DNA of 64,000 nucleotides, from assembly GCA_022482815.1 (NCBI GenBank), contig JAKVOM010000001.1:1054001-1118000 (forward strand). The letters are read 5' to 3'. The notes beneath the pieces were generated by a model. The model was not told where the DNA came from. It did no database searches and saw nothing but the letters and a program-made list of their open reading frames with translations. The stretch comes from Acidaminococcus sp. GTDB lineage: Bacteria; Bacillota; Negativicutes; Acidaminococcales; Acidaminococcaceae. Position numbers and translations under genes: made by a program. Positions 17,508 through 25,954 of this stretch are shown here, one piece after another. How positions within the stretch are numbered: position 1 is the stretch's first letter; each line of letters begins with the position of its first letter.

Positions 17508-18719
17508 TCAAATGAAAATGGCGTTTGCCATGACGGGCTGCATGCCTTCTTTTAAGAGATCACTGTATACGGCAGCGACGGAGCGGTGGTCTGCAATTTC
17601 GAACTGGTCGTCTCCTTCGTCCTTTTGATGGCTGTGGGCGCCGATACCCGTACTGACACCGGCTGAAATCTTGGTCGTGGCAATCTGCATGAGGGCGTCG
17701 CGGACGCGGGCCACTTCGCGCGTGGAGACCGTAATGGGCGCACTTGGCATGAAGAGGCGGTAAGCGCAGCAAATCTGGAGAAGTTCTTTTTCTCCGACGC
17801 CCATGGGATAGATGGTGTCGTTGTTTTTGATGGGACGGAGACGAGGGCAGGAAAAGGCAATTTCAGCCTGAGGATACTTGCGCTGCAGCAGGTATCCGTG
17901 AAGCCCTGTGGCAAAGGCATCGCGTCGAAAATCCGAAAGCCCCAGAAGCGCACCGAGACCGACACCGCGCATTCCGCCTAAAATGGCCCGTTCCTGCGTA
18001 TAGAAACGGTAAGGGAAGACGCGTTTATTGCCGGCCAGGTGCAGTTTTCCGTACAGGTTATGGTCGTAGGTTTCCTGAAAGACGGTTACGAAATCACAGC
18101 CGCATTCATGGAGATAGCGGTAGTCTTTGACGTTGACCGGGTAAATCTCAAGACCGACAATGCGAAAATAGCGGCGTGCCATCTTGCAGGCTTCTCCAAT
18201 GTAGGATACAGGAGACATGTGACTGCTTTCACCGGTAAGGATGAGGATCTCTTCGAGGCCGGTATCGGCGATGGTCTTCATTTCTTCTTCCAGCTGGTGA
18301 TGGTCGAGACGGGCGCGGTGAATCCTGTTATGGCAGTTGAAGCCGCAGTAGATGCAGTAATTCTCGCAGTAATTCGCAATGTAGAGCGGCGTAAAAAGAC
18401 ATACGCTGTTGCCAAAATACCGATTCCGGACAGTCTTGGCCTTTTGTGCGATAGCTTCGAGGTGAGGAAGGGCGGCCGGAGAGAGGAGTGCCCCGAAATC
18501 GTGAGGTGACAGGTGTTCGTGAGAGAGCGCGGTGAGTACGTCGCGGTCCGTGTAGGTGGTCTCTTCAAAAACAGTCATGAGGTGTTCTACGTCTGTAAGC
18601 ATAGTGGAAGGCAGGACATCCATGCCGGGTTCGTAGACCATAGGGTCATGGTGCTCCGCTTTATAGGTCTTCCGCGCTTCGTCCGTGATAATCGTAGGAT
18701 TAATCTTTTCTTGTTCCAT
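17508..18719 (-). CDS. thiH: 2-iminoacetate synthase (tyrosine lyase)
   Basis: A radical SAM enzyme that cleaves tyrosine to dehydroglycine (2-iminoacetate) and p-cresol, supplying the glycine unit of the thiazole ring under anaerobic conditions. The 403 residues match the anaerobic ThiH length. The cluster motif CENYCIYCGF begins near residue 118, and GLGALLGLSDFRRDAF plus the C-terminal QFEIADHRSV are family-typical. It is the last gene of thiSFGH, with 11 bases separating it from thiG. Using ThiH rather than the oxidase ThiO fits an anaerobe. Confidence 0.95.
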   Translation of the reverse strand: MEQEKINPTIITDEARKTYKAEHHDPMVYEPGMDVLPSTMLTDVEHLMTVFEETTYTDRDVLTALSHEHLSPHDFGALLSPAALPHLEAIAQKAKTVRNRYFGNSVCLFTPLYIANYCENYCIYCGFNCHNRIHRARLDHHQLEEEMKTIADTGLEEILILTGESSHMSPVSYIGEACKMARRYFRIVGLEIYPVNVKDYRYLHECGCDFVTVFQETYDHNLYGKLHLAGNKRVFPYRFYTQERAILGGMRGVGLGALLGLSDFRRDAFATGLHGYLLQRKYPQAEIAFSCPRLRPIKNNDTIYPMGVGEKELLQICCAYRLFMPSAPITVSTREVARVRDALMQIATTKISAGVSTGIGAHSHQKDEGDDQFEIADHRSVAAVYSDLLKEGMQPVMANAIFI

Positions 18720-18730
18720 GGCAGCCTCCT

Positions 18731-19510
18731 TTATGCTTCATCCCGTAAAAAGCCGGTAAGAGGAGAAGATGGATCGGCACCCTTAGATAAGACGCGGCCG
18801 AGCCCCGACCGGTAAGCGAGGCGACCCGACTCGATAGCAAGGCGGAAGGCCGTTGCCATCCCTACGAGGTCGCCGCTTGTGGCAATAGCTGTGTTGGCCA
18901 TGATAGCTGTTACGCCCATTTCCATGGCGGCGCAGGCTTCCGACGGCTTCCCGATGCCGGCGTCGACAATGATGGGAAGGTCGATTTCATCCAGAAGGAT
19001 TTGAATCCACTCCTTATTGACGAGACCCTTATTGGAACCGATTGGGGCGGCGAGGGGCATAATGGTGGCCGCTCCTGCGTCCTTCAGGGCACGGGCTGCC
19101 GTGAGGTCAGGGAACATGTAGGGCATGACGACGAATCCTTCTTTGGCGAGGACTTCCGTAGCCTTGATGGTTTCTGTATTATCAGGGAGCAGATAGCGGG
19201 AATCCTTCATGATTTCTATTTTGATGAAGGGCGTCTTGCAGATTTCTCTTGACAGGCGGGCAATGCGTACCGCTTCCTCCGCATTGCGGGCACCGGACGT
19301 GTTGGGAAGAACCGTAACGTCTTTTGGAATATAATCCATAATATTTGCCATGCCGCCGGGATTTACGCGGCGCAGGGCGAGGGTGACCATTTCGGCACCG
19401 GCCCCTTGTACAGCGGCTTCGATAAGGTCCAGGGAAAATTTTCCGGAGCCCAGGATGAAACGGGACGTAAAGGTATGTCCCCCAAGATTCCAGGTATCAG
19501 ATTGTGTCAT
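18731..19510 (-). CDS. thiG: Thiazole synthase
   Basis: Forms the thiazole phosphate ring from deoxyxylulose phosphate, 2-iminoacetate and ThiS thiocarboxylate. The TIM-barrel protein has 259 residues. [13 protein letters not shown] near residue 13, the Schiff-base lysine in [16 protein letters not shown] near residue 95, and [13 protein letters not shown] near residue 177 are all visible. It lies between thiF and thiH in the riboswitch-controlled operon. Confidence 0.96.
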   Translation of the reverse strand: MTQSDTWNLGGHTFTSRFILGSGKFSLDLIEAAVQGAGAEMVTLALRRVNPGGMANIMDYIPKDVTVLPNTSGARNAEEAVRIARLSREICKTPFIKIEIMKDSRYLLPDNTETIKATEVLAKEGFVVMPYMFPDLTAARALKDAGAATIMPLAAPIGSNKGLVNKEWIQILLDEIDLPIIVDAGIGKPSEACAAMEMGVTAIMANTAIATSGDLVGMATAFRLAIESGRLAYRSGLGRVLSKGADPSSPLTGFLRDEA

Positions 19511-19580
19511 GATAAACTCCTTTCAGTGTACCGATAAGGGAAGGAACAAGCTGAGAACAGTCCCTGCCCAGAATGAGGCA

Positions 19581-20261
19581 TTATTTTTCATCTAAGAGAA
19601 GCTGGGTGACGGTATTAGCCATCATCCCTGCACAGATTGCGACTCGCGGGGCCATAAGCCCGGCATTTTTCCGCGGCGCTGTTTTTTCGTCGCCGCACAG
19701 GTAAAAGTGTTCACTTACCTTCCGTACCTTCATGAGATTGCTGTGACCGCAGCCCGCCATGCCGCTGCCGCTTACAAGAATTGCTTCGGGCAGCCTGCGG
19801 CGCACTTCCGTGACGAGCATGGCTTTTTGATCGGCCCGGTCAAAGGCCTCACAAATGATGGGCGAGGTTCCGACGCATTCCAGAACATTTTCCGGTGTAA
19901 TGCGGGCCGTCACAGTTTCATAGGAAAGGTACGGATTGATTTTTTTGAGAAAAGAAAGTAGTGCTTCCGTTTTGAGCATCCCTACGTGTTCGATGAAATA
20001 GGACTGGCGGTTGAGATTTGTCCAGTCGACTGTGTCAAAATCCACGAGGCGGAGATGACCCACGCCGATGCGGCAAAGATTCACGGCAATGTTGGAACCC
20101 AGACCTCCGAGTCCGCAGATGGTGACGGCACCGCGAGTCAGCTTATCCTGTACAACCTTGCCATGGCGTGCGCACAAGGCTTCATAAAGGGAAATCGCCA
20201 GGGAATCGCTATTTTTCTGCGGCGGCCATGTTGTAATACGCTTATCAGCCTCCTCCGACAA
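19581..20261 (-). CDS. thiF: Sulfur carrier adenylyltransferase, ThiF family
   Basis: An E1-like enzyme that adenylates the C-terminus of ThiS. It has 226 residues, with the nucleotide-binding stretch ICGLGGLGSNIAVNL near residue 48 and DFDTVDWTNLNRQ near residue 74; it is the short family-2 type without a rhodanese domain. The start is the TTG at 20261: GGAGG lies nine bases upstream, within the end of thiS, and no ATG fits. The gene overlaps thiS by 17 bases, implying translational coupling. No zinc CxxC pairs are visible. Confidence 0.9.
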   Translation of the reverse strand: MSEEADKRITTWPPQKNSDSLAISLYEALCARHGKVVQDKLTRGAVTICGLGGLGSNIAVNLCRIGVGHLRLVDFDTVDWTNLNRQSYFIEHVGMLKTEALLSFLKKINPYLSYETVTARITPENVLECVGTSPIICEAFDRADQKAMLVTEVRRRLPEAILVSGSGMAGCGHSNLMKVRKVSEHFYLCGDEKTAPRKNAGLMAPRVAICAGMMANTVTQLLLDEK

Positions 20262-20448
20262 AGCTCACCACCTCCAATCGCATGCCATCTTGAAGGGCTG
20301 TTTCTGCCCATTCTTCCCGGCAGAGCATGGAACCGTTCTGCTCCACCGCGGTCAGGTCTTTCCTTACACCCATCGCTTCCACGACTTGTGCTACTGTCGT
20401 TTCAGGGGGATAAGACTGCTTTTTACCATTGACGATGACCGTAATCAT
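20245..20448 (-). CDS. thiS: Sulfur carrier protein ThiS
   Basis: A ubiquitin-like sulfur carrier of 67 residues that ends in FVGGG, the Gly-Gly tail that is adenylated and thiocarboxylated. ATG 20448 follows GGAGGC in the leader; the longer frame from 20598 runs through the riboswitch expression platform and is not a protein. It is the first gene of thiSFGH, downstream of the TPP riboswitch. Confidence 0.93.
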   Translation of the reverse strand: MITVIVNGKKQSYPPETTVAQVVEAMGVRKDLTAVEQNGSMLCREEWAETALQDGMRLEVVSFVGGG

Positions 20449-20477
20449 CTTATAAGCCTCCTTTTCCCGGAAAGGTA

Positions 20478-20528
20478 AAAAAGGCCCACGAAAGTTGGCA
20501 CCCGAGGTGGTGCCCCCCTTCGTGGACC
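20478..20528 (-). terminator. Expression-platform terminator of the thiS leader
   Basis: On the minus strand AAAGGTCCACGAA pairs with TTCGTGGGCCTTT across an inner stem of GGCACC and GGTGCC, and ends in a T run before the thiS ribosome site. Located between the TPP aptamer and thiS, it is the probable ligand-controlled terminator. Confidence 0.8.
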
Positions 20529-20602
20529 TTTTGTGTCCCCTCACAAGATTATGCAGTTTTTTAAACAAAAAAGCGGGAATCGATTCCGATCCCCGCATGT
20601 GT

Positions 20603-20684
20603 ACGCGTCATCCCTACGTTGGCATTATCCAAATCAGGTTATGGGTCGAAGTCGTTACTTCCTCTCAGCCGAAGCTCCCCGTCT
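20603..20684 (-). promoter_or_regulatory. TPP riboswitch (THI element) of the thiSFGH operon
   Basis: On the minus strand the aptamer shows GGGGAGC, CTGAGAGG, GACCC, ACCTGAT, TGGATAATGCCA and CGTAGGGA in canonical order. Binding of thiamine pyrophosphate would favour the terminator at 20528-20478 and shut off thiS, thiF, thiG and thiH. Confidence 0.95.
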
Positions 20685-20835
20685 ATTCTGTTTACCTTTT
20701 TAGCATATCCACTAAACAATTTTTTGTCAAGTCCCGCTGCAAGGGCGTTACAGACTAGAAATTAATTGGCAGAGATTCTGTCCGCACTTTATCTACAGTA
20801 AAAACGACGGCCAGCGACCTGCGACCAGCGTAAAA

Positions 20836-20875
20836 GGGGCTGTGAAATATGCGTATGCATTATTTTCACAGCTCC
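20836..20875. terminator. GGGGCTGTGAAATA-type hairpin after the mrp gene
   Basis: GGGGCTGTGAAATA with TATTTTCACAGCTCC around a short loop; A and T tracts flank both sides. It lies ten bases after the stop of the minus-strand mrp gene. It belongs to the hairpin repeat family also seen at 2290, 32808, 34465 and 40059. Confidence 0.8.
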
Positions 20876-20884
20876 TTTTTTCAT

Positions 20885-21730
20885 TCAGGCATTCTTGATA
20901 ACATTGTCGACAATCGTATCCAGAGCGTCACGGCAGCCTTTACTCAGGTTGTCCAGCGGTTTGCCGTTATCTTCCGCAGCAACGACCATTGGATCGATAG
21001 GAATGCGGCCGAGGAACGGCAGGTTCTTTTCCTTGGCCAGGGCTTCGCCGCCGCCGACCTTAAAGATATCGACTTCTTTGCCGCAGTGCGGGCAGATGAA
21101 ACCACTCATATTTTCAACAACACCGCAGATGGGTACGTTGCCCATGCGGCAGAAGTTGACAGATTTTCTGACGTCTGCCAGGGAAACGCGCTGCGGAGTC
21201 GTTACGATGATTGCCTTGGCATCGCGAATGGTTTGAATGACCGTCAGCGGTTCATCACCTGTTCCGGGAGGGCAGTCGACAATCAAATAATCGAGGGCCG
21301 GCCATTCCGTGTCGGACATGAATTGACGAATGGCACCGATTTTCAGCGGGCCTCTCCAGACCAGCGGATCATCCTCATTGGCAAGCAGCCCCTGTGCGGA
21401 CAGGAAATACAGGTTATCGCTGTACTTAAAAGGCAGGAGTTTGTCACCTTCAGCGCGCAGATGGGCATCCTCATAACCAAGCATGCCGGCGACACTCGGA
21501 CCGTGCAGATCGACATCCATGATGCCGACACGATAGCCGCGTTCACTCAGGATGAGCGCTAAGTCAACGGCTACAGTGCTTTTGCCGACGCCGCCCTTGC
21601 CGCTCATGACAATCAGCTTATGCTTGACCTGGCTCAGAAAATTGGAAATGGCAATATCCTGAGGGTCTCTTGTATTTTTTTTGCTGCATCCATCACAGCT
21701 GGAAGCAGAACAATTTTCACAATCGCTCAT
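20885..21730 (-). CDS. mrp: Mrp/NBP35-family ATP-binding iron-sulfur carrier
   Basis: A cytoplasmic P-loop ATPase of 281 residues that carries and transfers Fe-S clusters. A cysteine-rich N-terminus (CENCSASSCDGCSKK) precedes the deviant Walker A MSGKGGVGKSTVA near residue 42. DCPPGTGDEPL is near residue 145 and the cluster-binding CPHC near residue 208. The N-terminal cysteine cluster resembles NBP35-type proteins. It stands alone between the thiamine leader and an exported protein gene; radical SAM and Fe-S enzymes nearby (ThiH, IlvD) are possible clients, by inference only. Confidence 0.93.
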   Translation of the reverse strand: MSDCENCSASSCDGCSKKNTRDPQDIAISNFLSQVKHKLIVMSGKGGVGKSTVAVDLALILSERGYRVGIMDVDLHGPSVAGMLGYEDAHLRAEGDKLLPFKYSDNLYFLSAQGLLANEDDPLVWRGPLKIGAIRQFMSDTEWPALDYLIVDCPPGTGDEPLTVIQTIRDAKAIIVTTPQRVSLADVRKSVNFCRMGNVPICGVVENMSGFICPHCGKEVDIFKVGGGEALAKEKNLPFLGRIPIDPMVVAAEDNGKPLDNLSKGCRDALDTIVDNVIKNA

Positions 21731-21968
21731 GTGTTTCAGATCCTCCTCTTCTTAAAACATACTTCTACAATTATAGGAAATATACGGCAGAATTGCAATT
21801 AGTCAAAAAAACAAGATTTACTCATTATAAACAGAGTGTGAGCACAATGGCAGCCGGATTCTTTTTTTCAAAAACTAAATTTCAGTAAAAAAGACACATT
21901 TCCTTCATGATTTACTCATTGATTTCATGTATAATAAATAAGATAAAATTGATTGAGGAGGCTTTGCC

Positions 21969-22589
21969 ATGAAACTGCAATGGAAAAAATTAGCGGCCGG
22001 TGCCATGCTGCTTTCTATGTGTGCGGTTCCCGCTGCTTTTGCGGCAGAAAGGGGGCCTTTGGCTGATGGTGAGATTTTTGCAACAAATCAGGTAGCGAAA
22101 AGTGGTCACGTACTTTATAAAGATAAAACGGACCGCAGCAAGTGGACCCATAACGGCGATGTGAAACCGGATGGATTTGTAGGAACTGCTTTTGTGCCTG
22201 ATATTTTGGGTGCAACAGACTCCTCCGAGCCGGCTATCGATGCCATTAAGAAAAGCACTCATACGACAGAAAAAATCAAAGCAGCTGAAAAGAAATACAG
22301 CGGAAAAGATTACGCTAAATCCCTGGTCGTTTATGCAGCTATGAACACTAACGGCAATGACGGCGATCTGGCTATTCAGAAGGTAGAACTTCTGGGACGT
22401 CTGCTTAACGTTACGGTTGCTATTAAGGACAGCGCTGCTCCTGCAGCTGACGGCTCTGAAGCATTGTACAAAGATCAGGCCGTTGTGATTCCTCTGAAGA
22501 AACTGCCGAAATACGGCAGCCTTCGCGTTCGTTTCGTAGATACGACAGGACATGGCCTGGAAGACGTGGATGTTTCTCTCGGGTTATAA
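21969..22589 (+). CDS. Exported protein of unknown function
   Basis: A protein of 206 residues with a strong signal peptide (MKLQWKKLAAGAMLLSMC, cleavage likely after AFA near residue 25). The mature part is lysine- and alanine-rich with no membrane segment and no motif that I recognise. GGAGG precedes ATG 21969, with a TATAAT box at 21930-21935. It is presumably periplasmic. It lies directly before the aro leader but is separated from it by an independent promoter. Confidence 0.7.
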   Translation: MKLQWKKLAAGAMLLSMCAVPAAFAAERGPLADGEIFATNQVAKSGHVLYKDKTDRSKWTHNGDVKPDGFVGTAFVPDILGATDSSEPAIDAIKKSTHTTEKIKAAEKKYSGKDYAKSLVVYAAMNTNGNDGDLAIQKVELLGRLLNVTVAIKDSAAPAADGSEALYKDQAVVIPLKKLPKYGSLRVRFVDTTGHGLEDVDVSLGL

Positions 22590-22645
22590 AATTTGTAACA
22601 ATTTTTCCATAAAAATGTTAAATTGAATTAAATTGTATCAAAAGT

Positions 22646-22675
22646 TTGACGGGGAATGGCTGGCGGTGTTAGAAT
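22646..22675 (+). promoter_or_regulatory. Promoter of the aro attenuator and operon
   Basis: TTGACG (22646-22651), an 18-base spacer and TAGAAT (22670-22675) preceded by TG at the extended -10 position. It lies 30-60 bases upstream of the leader peptide start and is the best promoter match in the region. Confidence 0.75.
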
Positions 22676-22706
22676 GTCCCCATCAATCATTATTAAAGGC
22701 GGTTTC

Positions 22707-22838
22707 ATGATGACAAATGCAATGCTTTCCTGGGCAACTGAACAGTTTGGTTATGCCTACCAGAGCTACTTTTATGGCTTTGGCTATTTTGCATGCGTAA
22801 AACTGAATGGTGTGCCGGTCGTAAAGCGAGATTGCTAA
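22707..22838 (+). CDS. Tyr/Phe-rich attenuator leader peptide of the aromatic operon
   Basis: A short frame of 43 codons beginning ATG ATG, with AAAGGCGG as ribosome site. Residues 9-28 contain ten aromatic residues (Trp 9; Phe 14, 22, 25, 28; Tyr 16, 18, 21, 23, 27), a density that suggests control by charged tRNA-Tyr and tRNA-Phe. The last codons and the stop (22826-22838) carry GCGAGATTGCT, which nearly copies the 3' arm of the terminator at 22894-22904 and could pair with its 5' arm instead. A ribosome reaching the stop would mask this segment and allow termination; a ribosome stalled on Tyr or Phe codons would leave it free as antiterminator. DAHP synthase follows. Confidence 0.8.
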   Translation: MMTNAMLSWATEQFGYAYQSYFYGFGYFACVKLNGVPVVKRDC

Positions 22839-22881
22839 GATTTCCGGGCTTCAGTATCCGGAATGGTGAGAACCGTAAATG

Positions 22882-22910
22882 AGCAGACTCCTTGCGAGTC
22901 TGCTTTTTTT
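22882..22910 (+). terminator. Attenuator terminator before aroF
   Basis: AGCAGACTC (22882-22890) pairs with GAGTCTGCT (22896-22904) and is followed by a run of seven T. A separate hairpin TTCCGG/CCGGAA lies at about 22842-22863. The terminator sits between the leader peptide stop and the aroF ribosome site, so it would block the whole aro operon unless it is disrupted. Confidence 0.88.
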
Positions 22911-22933
22911 ATTAGAAAGGGAGGAAAGTAGAA

Positions 22934-23947
22934 ATGATTATTGTAATGAAGAAAGATGCCCCTGTAGCAGCAGTAGAGGAGATTAAGGAAGGGCTTATTA
23001 AGAGGGGCTTCAAAATTCATGAAAGTATTGGTGCCACACAGACAATCCTGGGCGTTATCGGTGATACGAGTGTCCTGGATCCGGAAGAATTTATGGTGAA
23101 TCCCAATGTGGAAAACGCGATGCGGGTGCAGCAGCCCTTTAAGCGCGCTAACCGAATGTTCCATCCGGAGGACAGTATCATCGATGTCAGCGGCGTGAAA
23201 GTGGGCGGCCCCAATTTTACCGTGATTGCCGGACCGTGTTCCGTAGAAAGCCAGCCCCAGATGGATACGATTGCCGCGTCTGTTCAAAAAAGCGGTGCTG
23301 TCATGCTCAGGGGCGGTGCTTTTAAGCCCCGGACCTCTCCGTACTCTTTCCAGGGACTGGGCGACAAGGGCCTCGATATGATTGAAAGAGCAGGCAAAGC
23401 CAATCATCTGCCCATCGTCACGGAAATCATGTCCGCCGACAAACTGGATCTCTTTGTAGATAAAGTAGATCTTATCCAAGTCGGTGCCCGCAACATGCAG
23501 AACTTTACCCTGCTTAAAGAGCTGGGCAAAGTCAATAAACCGATTCTGCTGAAGCGCGGCCTTGCCGCTACCATTGAAGAGTGGCTGATGAGTGCCGAAT
23601 ACATCATGTCGGAAGGCAATGAAAACGTCATTCTCTGTGAACGGGGTATCCGTACGTTTGAAACCTATACCCGGAATACTCTGGATCTCAGCGCGATTTG
23701 TGCTGTAAAACGCCTGAGCCATCTGCCGGTTATCGTAGACCCGAGCCATGCCACCGGTAAATCCTGGATGGTAGCCTCCATGGCACGTGCTGCCCTGGCC
23801 GCTGGCGCTGATGGCCTGATTATTGAGGTTCATAATGATCCGCAGCATGCACTTTGTGATGGAGCTCAAAGTTTGAAACTGGATGAATTTGCGTCACTGA
23901 TGGATGACCTGCGCAAGATTGCTCCGGTCGTTGGCAGAAAGTTATAA
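22934..23947 (+). CDS. aroF: 3-deoxy-7-phosphoheptulonate (DAHP) synthase, type I-beta
   Basis: Condenses phosphoenolpyruvate and erythrose 4-phosphate, the entry step of the shikimate pathway. The 337 residues comprise an N-terminal ferredoxin-like regulatory domain (about 1-70) and a TIM barrel with AGPCSVES near residue 95, GGAFKPRTSPYSFQG near residue 117, and IVDPSHATGK near residue 270. The N-terminal domain suggests feedback control by an aromatic amino acid. No chorismate mutase domain is attached. First structural gene after the attenuator; GGGAGG precedes ATG 22934. Confidence 0.96.
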   Translation: MIIVMKKDAPVAAVEEIKEGLIKRGFKIHESIGATQTILGVIGDTSVLDPEEFMVNPNVENAMRVQQPFKRANRMFHPEDSIIDVSGVKVGGPNFTVIAGPCSVESQPQMDTIAASVQKSGAVMLRGGAFKPRTSPYSFQGLGDKGLDMIERAGKANHLPIVTEIMSADKLDLFVDKVDLIQVGARNMQNFTLLKELGKVNKPILLKRGLAATIEEWLMSAEYIMSEGNENVILCERGIRTFETYTRNTLDLSAICAVKRLSHLPVIVDPSHATGKSWMVASMARAALAAGADGLIIEVHNDPQHALCDGAQSLKLDEFASLMDDLRKIAPVVGRKL

Positions 23948-24030
23948 GTATCAGGGATACCGTTGAAACAATAAGGTAACTTGAAACAAGCTGCCGAACA
24001 AAATCTTGTTTTCCTGAGGAGGAAAATGGC

Positions 24031-24897
24031 ATGAAAAAACTGGAAGATACCGTTTTTGCCATTGTGGGTCTGGGACTGATCGGCGGCTCCTATGCAAAGG
24101 CACTGCGGAATCGCAAAGCAAAGCGTATTATCGGGATGAACCGTAATCATATCGTATCGCTCATGGCAAAAGATGAAGGCTATATCACGGATATAGCCGA
24201 TGACAATCCGGAACTTCTGCGGGAAGCGGACATCATTATCTGTGCCCAGTATCCGGGAGTGTTTGTTTCCTTTGTGCGGGATCACGTGAAATATTTCAAA
24301 AAAGATGTAGTGTTGACGGATGCCATGGGTATAAAGGGAGATATGCCCGATCAGATAGATGCGCTTCTGGGGCCTGATATGGATTTTGTCCCGGCTCATC
24401 CGATGGCAGGGCGCGAAGGCCGCGGGTATGGCCAAAGTTCTTCCCGAATTTTTGAAGGCGCAAATTTCATTATCATTAAACGCCCCCATAATAAAAGGGA
24501 AAATGTGGAATGGATTCGCGATATCGCTCTTGAAATCGGGTGTGGCCGTGTTGTGGAATTGACTGCCCAGGAACATGACGGTATCATTGCCTATACGAGT
24601 GATTTGCCGCATATCATGGCTGTATCGCTGATTAACAGTGAGTCTATGACGCCGAAGACAAAATATTTTGTAGCCGGCAGTTTTCGCGATGCAACGCGTG
24701 TAGCCGATATCAATGCGGATCTCTGGACGGATTTGTTCCTGCTGAATAAAAAACCGGTACTTTCTGAAATCGAGCGGTTGGAAGCGCAGCTGCAGAAATG
24801 GAAAAGGGCACTGCAGATGGAGGACAGGAAGACACTGCATGAGATGATGGATAGTGCCAAGATGAGGAGAAGGGATATGTTTTATGGAAAACATTAA
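24031..24897 (+). CDS. tyrA: Prephenate dehydrogenase
   Basis: NAD-dependent oxidative decarboxylation of prephenate to 4-hydroxyphenylpyruvate for tyrosine synthesis. It has 288 residues; the Rossmann motif GLGLIGGSYAKAL starts near residue 12, and DAMGIKG and HPMAGREGRGY near residues 97 and 121 are family hallmarks. There is no chorismate mutase or ACT domain. It overlaps aroB by 14 bases. Confidence 0.94.
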   Translation: MKKLEDTVFAIVGLGLIGGSYAKALRNRKAKRIIGMNRNHIVSLMAKDEGYITDIADDNPELLREADIIICAQYPGVFVSFVRDHVKYFKKDVVLTDAMGIKGDMPDQIDALLGPDMDFVPAHPMAGREGRGYGQSSSRIFEGANFIIIKRPHNKRENVEWIRDIALEIGCGRVVELTAQEHDGIIAYTSDLPHIMAVSLINSESMTPKTKYFVAGSFRDATRVADINADLWTDLFLLNKKPVLSEIERLEAQLQKWKRALQMEDRKTLHEMMDSAKMRRRDMFYGKH

Positions 24898-25954
24898 TGT
24901 CGAACTCGGCAAAGATTCCTATACAATTGAGATTGAGCGTGGCTTGTGGGCAGAGATGGGAAAGAAAATTCGCGGTCTTTCTAAGGCTGATAAGGTGGCC
25001 GTCATTACCGACGAGACTGTGAATGCTCTCTATGGCGAAAGTCTGGATGAGCAGCTTGTCAAAGAAGGTTTTGAAGTGAAACGCCTTGTGATGCCGGCAG
25101 GAGAGGACCATAAAAATCTGGAAACCTTTACCCGTATGGTACGTGCCTGCGCCGACTTTGGCATGACGCGGAAGGATCTTGTGATTTCTCTGGGCGGCGG
25201 TGTGCCCGGGGACCTGGGCGGTTTTGTGGCCGCAAGCTTTTTGCGCGGCGTTGCTTTTATTCAGATTCCGACGACGCTTCTGTCTCAGATCGACAGCAGC
25301 GTCGGAGGCAAGGTCGCTGTTGATCTGCCGGAAGGAAAAAATCTGGTAGGAGCTTTTTACCAGCCGAAAGCTGTCTTTATCGACCCCAATCTTCTGCGTT
25401 CCCTGCCGGAACGGTATCTGCACGATGGTTTTGCCGAAGTCATTAAATGTGCTTCCTTCGGGGATAAGGATCTTTTCGAAAAGCTTGAAAAATTGCAGAG
25501 CGATAAGGAAATCCTGGACATGGCACCCCTCATGATCAGCCGCTGCATCAAGATCAAAGTCAAAGTGGTGGAGGAGGATGTCCGCGATACAGGTGCTCGT
25601 ATGGTGCTGAATTTCGGCCATACCATCGGTCATGCTGTAGAACGGTTTTATCATTATGAAAAATATACCCATGGCGAAGGCGTTGCCATCGGCATGGTCC
25701 GTCTGACACGCCAGACCGAACGCATGGGGATTACGGAAAAGGGTACGGCTGCCCGCATTGAGCGTTTGCTGGCACGGCATCATATTCCGGTAGATGATCC
25801 CATTTCGACTCAAGATGTGCTGAAGGGAATCGCCATGGATAAAAAGAAACGCGGCAATCGGATTACGCTGGTCATTGTACCGGCGCTGGGCAGCAGCCTG
25901 CTCAAAAATGTGGCAATGACTGAACTGGGACCTTATGTGGAGCGTATATCATGA
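24884..25954 (+). CDS. aroB: 3-dehydroquinate synthase
   Basis: Second shikimate step, NAD- and metal-dependent. It has 356 residues. GGGVPGDLGGFVAA near residue 104, the metal ligands in EVIKCA and NFGHTIGHAVE near residues 184 and 244, and the lysines of DSSVGGKVAVD are visible. It overlaps tyrA by 14 bases and aroA by four bases, indicating tight translational coupling. Confidence 0.97.
   Translation: MENINVELGKDSYTIEIERGLWAEMGKKIRGLSKADKVAVITDETVNALYGESLDEQLVKEGFEVKRLVMPAGEDHKNLETFTRMVRACADFGMTRKDLVISLGGGVPGDLGGFVAASFLRGVAFIQIPTTLLSQIDSSVGGKVAVDLPEGKNLVGAFYQPKAVFIDPNLLRSLPERYLHDGFAEVIKCASFGDKDLFEKLEKLQSDKEILDMAPLMISRCIKIKVKVVEEDVRDTGARMVLNFGHTIGHAVERFYHYEKYTHGEGVAIGMVRLTRQTERMGITEKGTAARIERLLARHHIPVDDPISTQDVLKGIAMDKKKRGNRITLVIVPALGSSLLKNVAMTELGPYVERIS

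Noticed and set aside
22656-22706. Longer start for the aromatic-rich leader peptide at 22656
   Set aside because: This start lies inside the promoter, upstream of the -10 box; the ATG pair at 22707 with AAAGGCGG fits the transcript.
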